A stretch of 64,000 nucleotides of DNA from NCBI RefSeq assembly GCF_000018025.1, contig NC_009831.1:2046001-2110000 (forward strand), read 5' to 3'. Positions 1 to 9,220 of this stretch are shown here, one piece after another (the stretch's first letter is position 1; every line of letters begins with the position of its first letter). The notes under the pieces were generated by a model. It searched no databases, had not been told where the DNA came from, and worked only from the letters and a program-made list of their open reading frames with translations. The DNA is from Shewanella sediminis HAW-EB3 (GTDB lineage Bacteria; Pseudomonadota; Gammaproteobacteria; Enterobacterales; Shewanellaceae). The position numbers and the translations under genes are program-made.

Positions 1-551
1 AACCTTTTTGCCGATGGAATATCATCGGTAAAGCCGCCAACAACGACATAACGCACCCAAGTTTTTTGTTGTCGTTTACTTAGATATTCTGCGAATTGCA
101 GAGTGCGGTGATTGCTGACCTTAGTAAGGTCGATATGTCTTTTATCGTCAATATGTTTGATGTCGAGTAACACAAGATCTGTGTTATCGAGAAGTTCATC
201 GATTACTGGGGTATGCTTTCTGACAAAGCCGTTAGTATCGAGACAGGTATGGATACCCTCTTTCTTACAGGCTTTAAAAAGAGCGGAGACAAATTCAGCT
301 TGCAGTATGGCTTCACCGCCACTGGCTGTGACGCCGCCACCACTGGCTTCGAGAAATGGTCGATAGCTGATAATCTGTGTCATCAACTCATCTACTTCAA
401 TTTCACGGCCACCGTGAAGGTCCCATGTATCTCTATTGTGACAGTACTGACAACGCATCAAACATCCCTGCATAAAAGTGATAAACCTTATGCCTGGACC
501 ATCTACGGTACCAAAGGATTCCAGAGAGTGGATCCGACCTTTTACTGTCAT
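1..551 (-). CDS. pflA: Pyruvate formate-lyase activating enzyme (partial, 3' end outside window)
   Basis: Cytosolic radical SAM enzyme that installs the glycyl radical on PflB under anaerobic conditions. I translated the minus strand from the ATG at 551. The N-terminal region carries the radical SAM cluster motif CLMRCQYC (C-x3-C-x2-C), followed by the glycine-rich stretch [12 protein letters not shown] that is typical of PflA. The reading frame stays open to the window edge, so only about the first 183 codons are present. It lies 93 bases downstream of pflB on the same strand, the standard pflB-pflA order, and is probably cotranscribed. The upstream sequence GAAGGAATCAC provides a Shine-Dalgarno site. 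Identification is firm. Confidence 0.95.
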   Translation of the reverse strand, partial: MTVKGRIHSLESFGTVDGPGIRFITFMQGCLMRCQYCHNRDTWDLHGGREIEVDELMTQIISYRPFLEASGGGVTASGGEAILQAEFVSALFKACKKEGIHTCLDTNGFVRKHTPVIDELLDNTDLVLLDIKHIDDKRHIDLTKVSNHRTLQFAEYLSKRQQKTWVRYVVVGGFTDDIPSAKR

Positions 552-644
552 TGTGATTCCTTCTTTATAAATTGGGCTGTACTAAATTACCGTACAGCCC
601 ACATCACGCTTATAATCTACCGTTCATCTATAAAGATGTCGGGA

Positions 645-2927
645 TTACATACCTTGAGTAAAGGTACGAGTGATAACGTCTTGCTGCTGCTCAGGAGTCA
701 ATGCATTAAAGCGAACTGCATAGCCTGATACTCGAATGGTAAGCTGTGGGTATTTATCTGGATTAACCACTGCATCTTCAAGCATTTCACGGTTCATAAC
801 GTTAACGTTCAGGTGTTGACCACCTTCGCGGCTGTCATTATGAGCGAAGTAACCGTCCATCAGAGCTGCTAAGTTAGCGCGACGTCCGTCTTCATCTTTA
901 CCTAACGCATTTGGTACGATAGAGAAAGTATATGAGATACCATCCTGAGCGTGAGCAAATGGCAGTTTAGCAACAGAAGTTAATGAAGCTACCGCACCTT
1001 TCTCGTCACGACCATGCATAGGGTTTGCGCCCGGAGCAAATGGTGCGCCCGCTGGACGACCGTCTGGAGTCGTACCTGTTTTCTTACCGTACACAACGTT
1101 AGAAGTGATGGTAAGAATTGACTGAGTAGGGATCGCGTTACGGTACATCTTCATGCTACGGATCTTAGCCATAAAGCGCTCTACAAGCTCAGTAGCTAAG
1201 TCATCGACGCGTGCGTCGTTGTTACCAAACTTAGGATAGTCACCTTCGATGTCGAAATCGACAGCGATGCCGTGCTCATCACGGATTGGCTTAACCTTCG
1301 CAAACTTGATTGCAGAAAGTGAATCGGCAGCGATAGAAAGACCGGCAATACCACACGCCATAGTGCGACGAACGTCACGGTCATGAAGTGCCATTAGAGC
1401 TGCTTCATAAGAGTATTTGTCGTGCATGTAGTGGATAGAGTTAAGCGCAGTCACATATTGTGTCGCTAACCAATCCATCATGGTGTCGAGGCGACCCATA
1501 ACGTCATCAAAGTCTAAAACTTCAGATGTGATGGCATCGAACTTAGGACCGATCTGAGTCTTAAGTTTTTCATCCAAGCCGCCGTTGATGGCGTAAAGCA
1601 TCGTTTTTGCGAGGTTAGCTCGAGCCCCGAAGAACTGCATGTGCTGACCTACAATCATAGGGCTAACACAACATGCGATTGCATAGTCATCTGACGCGAA
1701 ATCAGGACGCATCAAATCATCATTTTCATACTGGATTGAGCTAGTGTCGATAGAGACCTTTGCACAGTACTTTTTGAAAGGTAATGGTAGCTTCTCTGAC
1801 CACAATACAGTGATGTTTGGCTCTGGACTCGCACCCATGTTGTATAGAGTGTGCAAGAAACGGAAGCTCGACTTAGTAACCAGAGTACGTCCGTCAACAC
1901 CCATACCGGCGATAGATTCAGTTGCCCAGATTGGATCACCAGAGAATAACTCATCGTATTCAGGAGTACGTAGGAAACGAACCATACGTAGCTTCATCAC
2001 GAAATGGTCAACCATCTCTTGAGCTTGTTCTTCAGTTAGTGTGCCATTTTTAAGGTCACGTTCGATGAAGACATCGAGGAAACTTGAAGTACGACCAAGA
2101 GACATGGCTGCGCCATTTTGGCTCTTAACTGCGGCTAAATAACCGAAGTAAGTCCACTGAATCGCTTCTTGTGCGTTAGTTGCAGGCTTAGAGATGTCGA
2201 AACCATAGCTGGCTGCCATCTGCTTCATCTGACCTAGTGCACGATGTTGCTCTGCAATCTCTTCACGAAGCTGCATAGTTGAAGACAAGTCTTCACCGGC
2301 TTCGAAGCCAGCCTGAAGTGAGCCAAACTGAGCAAACTTATCGGCCATCAGGTAATCGATACCATAAAGGGCGATACGACGGTAATCACCGATGATACGA
2401 CCACGGCCATAAGCATCAGGCAAACCAGTTAAGACACCAGACTTACGACAACGCATGATTTCAGGTGTGTAGATATCGAATACACCTTGGTTATGAGTCT
2501 TACGTAGCTCTGAATAGACGTACTTAACATCTGAGTCCAGTTCACGGCCGTAGGCTTTACAAGAACCTTCAACCATACGGATGCCGCCATTTGGAAGCAT
2601 GGCACGCTTTAGTGGAGCTTCGGTTTGTAAGCCGACGATAGTTTCAAGCTCTTGCTCGATGTAACCCGCTTCGTGTGATGTAATTGTTGATACTTTCTTA
2701 GTATCGAAATCAACAGGAGCGTGAGTGCTGTTTTCCTGTTTGATCCCAACCATCACTTTATCCCAAAGTTGGGTGGTCGCTGGAGTTGCTTCGGCCAGGA
2801 ATGCTTCATCACCCTCATATGGAGTGTAGTTGGCTTGAATAAAGTCACGAACGTTGACTTCAGTTTTCCAATCGCCAGAAGCGAAACCTGCCCATGCGTT
2901 GGCAAACTGTTCAGTTTTTTCGGTCAT
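645..2927 (-). CDS. pflB: Formate C-acetyltransferase (pyruvate formate-lyase)
   Basis: Cleaves pyruvate with CoA to acetyl-CoA and formate during anaerobic growth; a cytosolic homodimer. The 760-residue length equals that of the enterobacterial enzyme. Visible catalytic features are the adjacent cysteines C419-C420 in the stretch IACCVSPM and the glycyl-radical loop RVSGYAVRF with G735 near the C-terminus. The start ATG at 2927 follows a GAAGG-type ribosome site. pflA lies downstream. The long upstream region contains a PdhR-type operator at 3150-3168, so derepression by pyruvate is likely (inference from the E. coli operator). There is no sign of truncation. Confidence 0.98.
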   Translation of the reverse strand: MTEKTEQFANAWAGFASGDWKTEVNVRDFIQANYTPYEGDEAFLAEATPATTQLWDKVMVGIKQENSTHAPVDFDTKKVSTITSHEAGYIEQELETIVGLQTEAPLKRAMLPNGGIRMVEGSCKAYGRELDSDVKYVYSELRKTHNQGVFDIYTPEIMRCRKSGVLTGLPDAYGRGRIIGDYRRIALYGIDYLMADKFAQFGSLQAGFEAGEDLSSTMQLREEIAEQHRALGQMKQMAASYGFDISKPATNAQEAIQWTYFGYLAAVKSQNGAAMSLGRTSSFLDVFIERDLKNGTLTEEQAQEMVDHFVMKLRMVRFLRTPEYDELFSGDPIWATESIAGMGVDGRTLVTKSSFRFLHTLYNMGASPEPNITVLWSEKLPLPFKKYCAKVSIDTSSIQYENDDLMRPDFASDDYAIACCVSPMIVGQHMQFFGARANLAKTMLYAINGGLDEKLKTQIGPKFDAITSEVLDFDDVMGRLDTMMDWLATQYVTALNSIHYMHDKYSYEAALMALHDRDVRRTMACGIAGLSIAADSLSAIKFAKVKPIRDEHGIAVDFDIEGDYPKFGNNDARVDDLATELVERFMAKIRSMKMYRNAIPTQSILTITSNVVYGKKTGTTPDGRPAGAPFAPGANPMHGRDEKGAVASLTSVAKLPFAHAQDGISYTFSIVPNALGKDEDGRRANLAALMDGYFAHNDSREGGQHLNVNVMNREMLEDAVVNPDKYPQLTIRVSGYAVRFNALTPEQQQDVITRTFTQGM

Positions 2928-3480
2928 CGTACAAATACCTTCTCGTTGAGATAGAGGTTATTGGTTATCGACTTTAAGCTTTGAAAGCAAGGGTAGCGAT
3001 ATACCAATAGCTAAGTCTTAAAAAAGCTCCCCTCATGGTGTCGCCCTGATGATGGGAACTGTTTTCCGAAGTTTTAGTTTCGGAAGAATCTGATTGTTTG
3101 ATAACCGATAATATGACGCTCGTCATTTATGATAATTTCGGCTATCAGATAATTGGTAAGACCAATTAACCAGGCTAATATTAACATACGCAAACATTCG
3201 CCGCATCTTAAATAGGCCGAGTTTTGGTCAGTTAATTCAAAAAGTGTTAGCTAGCCAACAGTTTTCACTCAAATTAGTGTTTGCATACAGAGTTAATGTC
3301 AGTTATTAAGCTGATCACATAGCAAATCAATCATTCCGACTCGCCTGAAAATTCGATTTCTGACTTTTGTCTGTTCGAATCTGAGAGTGAATTGGTAAAA
3401 AGTTGGCTATTTTATGTATGGCTATGTAACGAACATTTATTGTCGTTATCATTAAAATTGATATTAAGTATAGAAGAGAA
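2928..3480. other. Non-coding region upstream of pflB
   Basis: About 550 bases between the permease terminator and pflB, apparently non-coding. It holds the PdhR-type operator described separately and a TTCCGAA-N8-TTCGGAA inverted repeat at 3064-3085. The length suits an extended anaerobic promoter region, but I could not assign FNR, ArcA or CRP sites with confidence. Confidence 0.5.
3150..3168. promoter_or_regulatory. PdhR-type operator upstream of pflB
   Basis: TAATTGGTAAGACCAATTA is a perfect 8-bp dyad around AAG. Its core matches the ATTGGT-N3-ACCAAT operator of the GntR-family pyruvate sensor PdhR of E. coli. It lies 223 bases upstream of the pflB start. The same core occurs at 5260-5280 upstream of the permease gene. 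Confidence 0.8.
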
Positions 3481-3511
3481 GGGCGAGGAATGAAGCAATT
3501 CATCCTCGCCC
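3481..3511 (-). terminator. Rho-independent terminator after the permease gene
   Basis: The stem GGGCGAGG...CCTCGCCC extends through ATGAA/TTCAT with a GCAA loop and one bulged A. On the minus strand it is followed by TTCTCTTCT. It lies 20 bases past the permease stop codon at 3531. Confidence 0.8.
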
Positions 3512-3530
3512 GAAGCAGTTCCCAAAAGTG

Positions 3531-5063
3531 TTATAGGAAAGCTGGTATTCCTTTAATCATACCTACCGCAAGCATCGCGATAAGACAGATAGTGAAGGCA
3601 AGACCCGGGATGATTAAGCGGTCGGCTATCGAGAGGGTTTTGGCTCTCTCTTTATCACCAATCAGACCGTTATTGTCCAGTAACATGGTTAATGCCCAAG
3701 CCAATACCGGGTTGGCAACAAATGCGGCAAAGATACAGATACCAGCCGCTTGGCTGTTTTGAGTGTCTTTTACCATCTGCATACCTGCTTCAAGCAGTGG
3801 CAAGAAAACACCAACCAGAAGGGCGATAGACATAACAGGGCGCCATACCGTGACATCCATTGGATAACCTAGTACAGCAACGATAATACACAATAAACCG
3901 AGTAAGATAGCGCCAGCCGGAATCGGACGTTTAGCAATCGCAGCCGGGATCATGTAAGTACCCCATGAAGAGGTGATGTTACCGCCACCTACCGCTGTAC
4001 CGACAATTTGACGTAGTGAACAAGTTGTCATTGTGTCATCGACATCCATCAATACTTTGTCAGTGCCCTTAGGATAGTTAAGCTCTTGGAAAATTCGATG
4101 TCCAAGGAAATCCGGAGACCACATGGCCACGGCCAGAATGGCAAATGGCAGTGATGCAATAAAGTGAGCCATATTAGGCAAACCTAGTTGCCAGCCTTGT
4201 TCGGTCGAACCCCACCAGTAAACCGGGTTAAGGTTAGGGATACCAGGCTCGGTGACAAATTGTAGATCCAGTCCAGCTCCCAGGCCGAATGCAAGCGCAA
4301 TAGCGGCAATCGAACATAAAGGAATTGCCAACCAACGTTTACCTACTTTTGCAAGATAAGCATAAAGAATGACATTAACGAGTAAAATGAAGAATGCGAC
4401 ATAACCCAGGCTGTAATCGAGTGCATGTTTAGATTGCAAACCTCCGGCCCAGTCAAATAGAGAGGTTATCTGACTCTTGGCACCCATAAAGCCCAAGAAG
4501 ACCAGCAAACCGCCTGCTACCCCGCTACTGGTGAGGTTCACCAGTCGGGAACCACCTTTAACGTAACTGAGCAGGAGTCCAAAGATACCCAGCAAAATGG
4601 CTAAAGCCAGCGGATGAGCTCCGGCGAGTGCGATAGCACCGATAAGTGGGATCATCGGGCCATGGTTACCGGCAAGGTTGGCTCTGGGGTTGATAAACCC
4701 CGAACTGATGATGCAGAACAGTAATGCAGGGATAAGCATTTCTACTCGTACAACCTGAATCGCAAATTCTGCGCCCAGATTGATGTGATCCCATTTTTCC
4801 GTAAGACCGGAAGCCCAGGCAGCCATCACAGCTGAATACATAACGGTAATGCCGATGGTGCCGGCAATAGCTGGTACCAGATCTTCCCATTCAAAACGGA
4901 AATCTCGTCCCGGAAGGTTTAATCCCCAACGCTTGGGTTTCATGATCTTTAGTTCGTGGTCCAGATACTCTTCACGAGTTTCAAACTCGGAGGCTGGGCG
5001 ATGAAGCTCTTTATAGGTCTGATTTGAGGCTTCTGTTTCTTCGTTTTTCACTGTTTCTGACAT
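3531..5063 (-). CDS. Polytopic membrane permease (DUF3360-like, SulP/NCS2-like fold)
   Basis: A 510-residue integral membrane protein with a soluble charged N-terminus (about 60 residues) and roughly a dozen hydrophobic segments. Motifs such as GNHGPMIPLIGAIALAG and NLTSSGVAGGLLVFLGFMGA resemble the substrate-binding half-helices of SulP/NCS2-type carriers. From memory it fits the DUF3360 family found beside pfl genes in Shewanella and Vibrio; the substrate is unknown. It stands alone between pflB and focA, with its own terminator and a PdhR-type operator about 200 bases upstream. A role in moving a pyruvate- or formate-related anion is inference. Confidence 0.7.
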   Translation of the reverse strand: MSETVKNEETEASNQTYKELHRPASEFETREEYLDHELKIMKPKRWGLNLPGRDFRFEWEDLVPAIAGTIGITVMYSAVMAAWASGLTEKWDHINLGAEFAIQVVRVEMLIPALLFCIISSGFINPRANLAGNHGPMIPLIGAIALAGAHPLALAILLGIFGLLLSYVKGGSRLVNLTSSGVAGGLLVFLGFMGAKSQITSLFDWAGGLQSKHALDYSLGYVAFFILLVNVILYAYLAKVGKRWLAIPLCSIAAIALAFGLGAGLDLQFVTEPGIPNLNPVYWWGSTEQGWQLGLPNMAHFIASLPFAILAVAMWSPDFLGHRIFQELNYPKGTDKVLMDVDDTMTTCSLRQIVGTAVGGGNITSSWGTYMIPAAIAKRPIPAGAILLGLLCIIVAVLGYPMDVTVWRPVMSIALLVGVFLPLLEAGMQMVKDTQNSQAAGICIFAAFVANPVLAWALTMLLDNNGLIGDKERAKTLSIADRLIIPGLAFTICLIAMLAVGMIKGIPAFL

Positions 5064-5942
5064 AGTTTCTCATTCTCCGAGAAGAACATAGTGATTCATC
5101 TGATGTGATGACAACTTTGAGTGATCCTTGAGAGTGAACTTAAGCAGTCCGATTAAGTGTAGTTGACTTATCGACATAGTTAACTCATCTGCAATGTCAG
5201 ATAAACACGAATGTCTTCGAATTTATCATCCATACAGCTATAGTCCCTTACAAACTTGTTAAATTGGTAAGACCAATTTACCTCATGGATTTTAACACAC
5301 CTGTTCTGGCTCATCATTAAGTATCAATAATCTTGAATCAGTCGATTAGGCTAATTGGGAGCCACTTAACAACTTATATAGTGATCGCTAAATAATCATC
5401 GCATAGGCATGCATATTGCTTATTGCGGGTTCACATTGGACAGAAGTTTGTGAAGTCTATGGTTTTTGGTGTCTTTACCTGCGCTTGATCGCTATGCAAG
5501 CTTGAAGTGTGAGGGTGAGCGCTCTGGAGCGGCCTTAAGTTGCGATCATGCTCACAACTCTATGGTTTTTTCGGCTGGATATTTCATTAAATTTCAGTAT
5601 TTCAGCGGGTTACTGCTTGCTCATCTTTTCCATCAAAACAACTTATAACCCAGCAATTGAGCTTGTTTCAGGTGATATCCTAGCTTGAAGGCGAGGGACC
5701 GTTTGGCTTGCTTACAAAAATGGCTGCCAAACCACCGTTAAATCCTGGCAGGTAAAAGGCTTTTATTACAATTGGTTGCGACTATTCCTCTCATGGTTGG
5801 AACTTTAACAAATTGAAACATCTGAACTCACCCATCAATGTACTTGATAGTGTTTATCACAATTATCAAATTTTATTTATTCTCTGTTCACGTTAACGTT
5901 TTAGCCCTACATAGCAGGTTAAAGAATTAACAGGAGAGATCT
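5064..5942. other. Long divergent intergenic region between the permease and focA
   Basis: About 880 bases that hold promoters for both divergent genes. It contains the PdhR-type operator at 5260-5280, an inverted repeat GTTTGGC...GCCAAAC at 5701-5732, and ATCAA-tgtac-TTGAT near 5834-5848. A 60-codon frame at 5466-5648 has no recognisable features. I see no gene in it. Confidence 0.5.
5260..5280. promoter_or_regulatory. PdhR-type operator upstream of the permease gene
   Basis: TAAATTGGT-AAG-ACCAATTTA is a perfect 9-bp dyad, identical in its core to the site upstream of pflB. It lies 197 bases upstream of the permease start and about 700 bases from focA, so the permease is the more likely target. 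Confidence 0.8.
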
Positions 5943-5993
5943 ATGCCGGTTAGGAAGTACCACTCACGAATATTTACACGGGCAGGTGTGTAA
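5943..5993 (+). CDS. Possible 16-codon leader ORF in frame with focA
   Basis: The frame reads MPVRKYHSRIFTRAGV, then TAA. The stop codon abuts the focA ATG, and both are in the same frame. The strongest Shine-Dalgarno of the region, AGGAGAG at 5932-5938, is spaced correctly for this ATG rather than for the focA ATG. It could be a coupling leader peptide, or the true N-terminus of FocA interrupted by a nonsense codon. Basic residues make up about a third of it. Confidence 0.4.
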   Translation: MPVRKYHSRIFTRAGV

Positions 5994-7469
5994 ATGACGT
6001 CTCAACAGAAAGTAAGCGCGATCCCTCTTGTTACACCAAATGGTGTCGAGAGCAAGAAGCCAATGCTATCTCTCTACCAACAGGCAGAGACTTACGGCCA
6101 GTCAAAAGTGGTCAAGGCGGTCTGGCAGTCGTTTGGACTTGCAGCTTTTGCGGGTGCTTTTATCGCTTTAGCCTTTGTTTTTTATATCACAGTGACTACT
6201 GGCAGCAGCACCAGTCCTTGGGGAATGGTCCGTCTGGTAGGTGGTTTGGCGTTTAGTCTGGGCTTAATGCTTGTGGTGATCTGTGGTGGTGAGCTGTTTA
6301 CCAGCACCGTACTAAGTAGTGTTGCCTGGGCGCAGAAGCAAGTGTCTACCCGAGAGTTGCTTAAATGTTGGCTGAGAGTCTATCTGGGGAACCTCTTGGG
6401 CGCCTTGTTGATGCTGACACTCATCATGGCAGCACGTATGTATGAACTCGATGGAGGCCGTTGGGGCTTGAATGCGTTGAACATAGCGCAACATAAATTA
6501 CACCACGGATGGTTCCAGGCTTTTGTGCTGGGAGTGCTTTGTAACATGTTGGTTTGTCTTGGAGTTTGGATGACATTTGCCAGTCGTGATGCTCTGACGA
6601 AAGCCATACTCCTCATGTTACCCGTGGCGATGTTTGTCAGCAGTGGTTTCGAACATAGTATTGCCAACTTGTTTATGGTGCCGCTTGGGATCTCGATTCA
6701 ACATTTAGCATCCCCTGAGTTCTTCACTTCCTTAGGGGTTACGGCTGCACAATATTCTGATTTAACGCTCGAACATTTTATTTTTAACAATCTTATTCCC
6801 GTGACATTAGGAAACATTGTCGGGGGAGGGGCGTTTGTCGGGTTAGGTTATTGGTTGATTGAACATGCCGCTAAACCTGAGCAACAGCCTCTTGCTAAAT
6901 GCTTTACACAACTTACTAGCCCTACACATCTATATTCCGTTTCTAGTTCTGGAGAACAGCCAAAAATGCCAAAAACAATTCAAAAACTACGTGTACAAGA
7001 TCTGATGGATCCTAAACCTATGACGATCTCACCTGAGCTATCTGTTTATGCGGGTTTAAAGCAGCTTACAGATGAAAATAGTCGCAATGCGGCGGTATTA
7101 GACGACAAGCAGCGCCTGCTTGGGTTTGTGTCGCAGCAGGATCTGCTTCGCCGTCTATGGTCTGAAGAGTTTGCCAGAGGCGTGTCTGATAAGGTTAGTG
7201 ACCTGATGCAGACGGAAGTGTTAACGGTATCGCCTCAGGATTCGGTATCAGAGTTAATTGAGTTGATGGTGGTCGACCGCAGTAAACTTTTCCCTGTTAA
7301 TGACAGCGGTATTTTAATGGGTAGTACCTACAAGAGTTATGAAGAGCGCCTGCGTTTTGCCTCTGCGAGCAAGCCAAGTGTGTTCCCGGTAGTAGACAAG
7401 GGGGTGCTTTGCGGTGTTATTACACGTGAAGCGATTGCACAGAAGGTGTGTGATATCTATAAGATGTAA
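5994..7469 (+). CDS. focA: FocA-like formate/nitrite transporter fused to C-terminal CBS pair
   Basis: A 491-residue inner-membrane protein. Residues about 35-290 form the FNT channel with six hydrophobic segments, including NMLVCLGVWMTFASRD and NNLIPVTLGNIVGGG, which are typical FocA motifs. A linker leads to two CBS repeats (about 330-385 and 395-490), beginning LRVQDLMDPKPMTISPELS and VSDLMQTEVLTVSPQDS. E. coli FocA has about 285 residues and no CBS domains. The CBS pair suggests gating by an adenine nucleotide (inference). Context with pflBA supports formate as substrate. Only a weak ribosome site precedes this ATG; see the leader ORF. A terminator follows. Confidence 0.88.
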   Translation: MTSQQKVSAIPLVTPNGVESKKPMLSLYQQAETYGQSKVVKAVWQSFGLAAFAGAFIALAFVFYITVTTGSSTSPWGMVRLVGGLAFSLGLMLVVICGGELFTSTVLSSVAWAQKQVSTRELLKCWLRVYLGNLLGALLMLTLIMAARMYELDGGRWGLNALNIAQHKLHHGWFQAFVLGVLCNMLVCLGVWMTFASRDALTKAILLMLPVAMFVSSGFEHSIANLFMVPLGISIQHLASPEFFTSLGVTAAQYSDLTLEHFIFNNLIPVTLGNIVGGGAFVGLGYWLIEHAAKPEQQPLAKCFTQLTSPTHLYSVSSSGEQPKMPKTIQKLRVQDLMDPKPMTISPELSVYAGLKQLTDENSRNAAVLDDKQRLLGFVSQQDLLRRLWSEEFARGVSDKVSDLMQTEVLTVSPQDSVSELIELMVVDRSKLFPVNDSGILMGSTYKSYEERLRFASASKPSVFPVVDKGVLCGVITREAIAQKVCDIYKM

Positions 7470-7503
7470 TGAACTGAAGTTATAAACTGCTATCTCTGGA
7501 ACA

Positions 7504-7539
7504 AGGGCTGCCTGATTGATATCGGCAGCCCTTTTTCTT
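7504..7539 (+). terminator. Rho-independent terminator of focA
   Basis: AGGGCTGCC, an 11-base loop, then GGCAGCCCT followed by TTTTCTT, 34 bases after the focA stop. Confidence 0.9.
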
Positions 7540-7544
7540 AGTTT

Positions 7545-7709
7545 TGATTTCTAATCTGACGGCTGCGGCTCAAGCGCCGCGCTTCGGTGATAAGGCAATC
7601 ACGTAGCGGGTTCTCGCCTGAATCATTGCGCCAGACGAAGGAGAGGTGGCGTTGCATATTTCATCGTGATGTCGATAGATAAATAATTCGTCATTCGTGC
7701 ATGTACTTC
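7545..7709 (-). pseudogene. 3' stump of a second copy of the adjacent LysR gene
   Basis: About 165 bases align without large gaps to the 3' end of the neighbouring LysR gene (7755-7922). The last 38 codons, from MQRHLSFVWRND to RSRQIRNQ, encode the same residues as the intact gene but with many synonymous base differences. Further upstream the frame decays. It therefore looks like the remnant of a once functional, already diverged copy rather than a fresh duplication. A matching stump of the YfcC-like gene lies at 12425-12511. Confidence 0.8.
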
Positions 7710-7748
7710 AACATATAAAATGCGTATGGCACAAAATTATCGGCTGTT

Positions 7749-8660
7749 TTACCCCTGATTTCTGATTTGTCGACTACGGCTCAAGCGACGCGCCTCGGTA
7801 ATAAGGCAATCACGTAGAGGATTCTCGCCTGAATCATTGCGCCAGACGAAGGAGAGGTGACGCTGCATATTTAATTGAGGCGTCGAAAGAATAACTAACT
7901 CGCCGTTCGCCACATCTTTTTCTACATCGAGGAAGGGGAGGCTGCTCAGATATAATCCGTTTTTAACCAGAGACTTCAATAGAGGTACATGCTCATACTC
8001 CTTCCATACATTGAGCTTTTCGATGACACCATGAATGGCGCCCTCAAATATTCGTCGTGTACCGGCGCCTTGTTCGCGTAATACCCATTTTGCCTGTTCT
8101 AGTTGAGACAGACTCGTGCTTTCATAATTGGCATAAGGGTGGTGAGGCGATGCGATAATGACGAGATGATCATCTACCCACTGCTCCTGATGCAGACGGC
8201 TGTCATCATTACGGCCCTCGATGATCCCTAGATCGAATTCATAATTTAACAGGCCTTCGACGACATTTTCGGTATTTTCTACCGTTAAATCTATTCGAAG
8301 TTCCGGGAAATCCGTATCAATTCTACTGATGAGCTCGGGTAAAAGGTGCTCTGCTGCCGTTTGACTCGAACATAATCGGAATCGACCGCTTATAAGGTGT
8401 TGTTCGTGAAGGCCTAATTCGATTTGTTGTGCATCCTGAAGCAAACGCCTCGCCTTAGGGCGCAGCCAGTTTCCCCAGTGGCTCAATGTCAGTCGGTTTC
8501 CCTGGCGGATAAAAAGTGGTCGACCGAGCAAATTTTCCAGCTGCCCCAGAGACATACTCACAGCAGACTGTGTCATTGAAAGTTTTCTTGCAGCAGCACT
8601 AACGCTCTCTAGGCTAGCTACGGCATCAAAAACGCTGATTTGCTTGAGTGAATACTTCAT
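7749..8660 (-). CDS. LysR-family transcriptional regulator
   Basis: A 303-residue DNA-binding regulator with an N-terminal winged HTH (MKYSLKQISVFDAVASLESVSAAARKLSMTQSAVSMSLGQLE in pieces: AAARKLSMTQSAVS is the recognition region) and a periplasmic-binding-like effector domain. I chose the ATG at 8660 because LysR proteins begin close to the HTH. An upstream in-frame ATG at 8753 would add 31 unlike residues. It is divergent from yhdT-panF across a 368-base region and may control that operon (inference). The sequence resembles YeiE/CbbR-type members; the effector is unknown. Confidence 0.88.
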   Translation of the reverse strand: MKYSLKQISVFDAVASLESVSAAARKLSMTQSAVSMSLGQLENLLGRPLFIRQGNRLTLSHWGNWLRPKARRLLQDAQQIELGLHEQHLISGRFRLCSSQTAAEHLLPELISRIDTDFPELRIDLTVENTENVVEGLLNYEFDLGIIEGRNDDSRLHQEQWVDDHLVIIASPHHPYANYESTSLSQLEQAKWVLREQGAGTRRIFEGAIHGVIEKLNVWKEYEHVPLLKSLVKNGLYLSSLPFLDVEKDVANGELVILSTPQLNMQRHLSFVWRNDSGENPLRDCLITEARRLSRSRQIRNQG

Positions 8661-9028
8661 CTGCGGACTTGGCTTCCCTATATGAAATTTATGAAAAATG
8701 AAACTATCAATAAAATTGATATTGTTGAGTTTTGATTTTAGAGCCTGTTTCATCTCTTCACAAGTAAACTCGATATCGGAAATGCAGAAGTTAGAGAGGG
8801 TTCACTCTTTTTAGACTTGCGAGTGTCTAATCGAGGCTGAAGCTTAAATTTATCTTAATTTTTCTGTAGGTTATCGAAAAAATGGAACGTCAAATTTTCG
8901 ATATACCGAGGGGATGCGACTATCAAAATTCTGGATAGGGAAGCTCCTCTCAAATATGATGAATAAGACTGGCCTGAGTATCCTGTTTTGACTAGAATCG
9001 TCAATCTGTTTTATTTCCTGTTTTCATT

Positions 9029-9220
9029 ATGCTTTCACTTTCCAAAACGGCGTTAAACTTAACCTTTATCTACTTCTGTTTATGGTGCGCTGGCCCGCTG
9101 TTTTTCGATGCTAGTGCGCTATGGTATGGCGTGCCTGTTTGGTTCTGGCTGTCTTGCATCGGTGCACCATTGACGCTGATTGCTCTGCTCATAAACCTCG
9201 TAGGCAGAATTGATGATTAA
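9029..9220 (+). CDS. yhdT: YhdT family (DUF997) small membrane protein
   Basis: A 63-residue protein with two hydrophobic segments separated by a short polar loop, ending NLVGRIDD. YhdT/DUF997 proteins are small inner-membrane proteins encoded directly upstream of panF in many gammaproteobacteria. Here the stop overlaps the panF start by 11 bases, which indicates translational coupling. Function is unknown; a partner or stabiliser of PanF is plausible. The upstream region of 368 bases, shared with the LysR gene, presumably contains the promoter. Confidence 0.85.
   Translation: MLSLSKTALNLTFIYFCLWCAGPLFFDASALWYGVPVWFWLSCIGAPLTLIALLINLVGRIDD

Noticed and set aside
112..728. Two plus-strand frames (84 and 171 codons) at the left edge
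   Set aside because: They lie antisense to pflA and its spacer with pflB; the minus-strand frame carries clear radical SAM motifs.
5466..5648. 60-codon frame in the permease-focA gap
   Set aside because: No ribosome site, no motifs, inside a long regulatory region.
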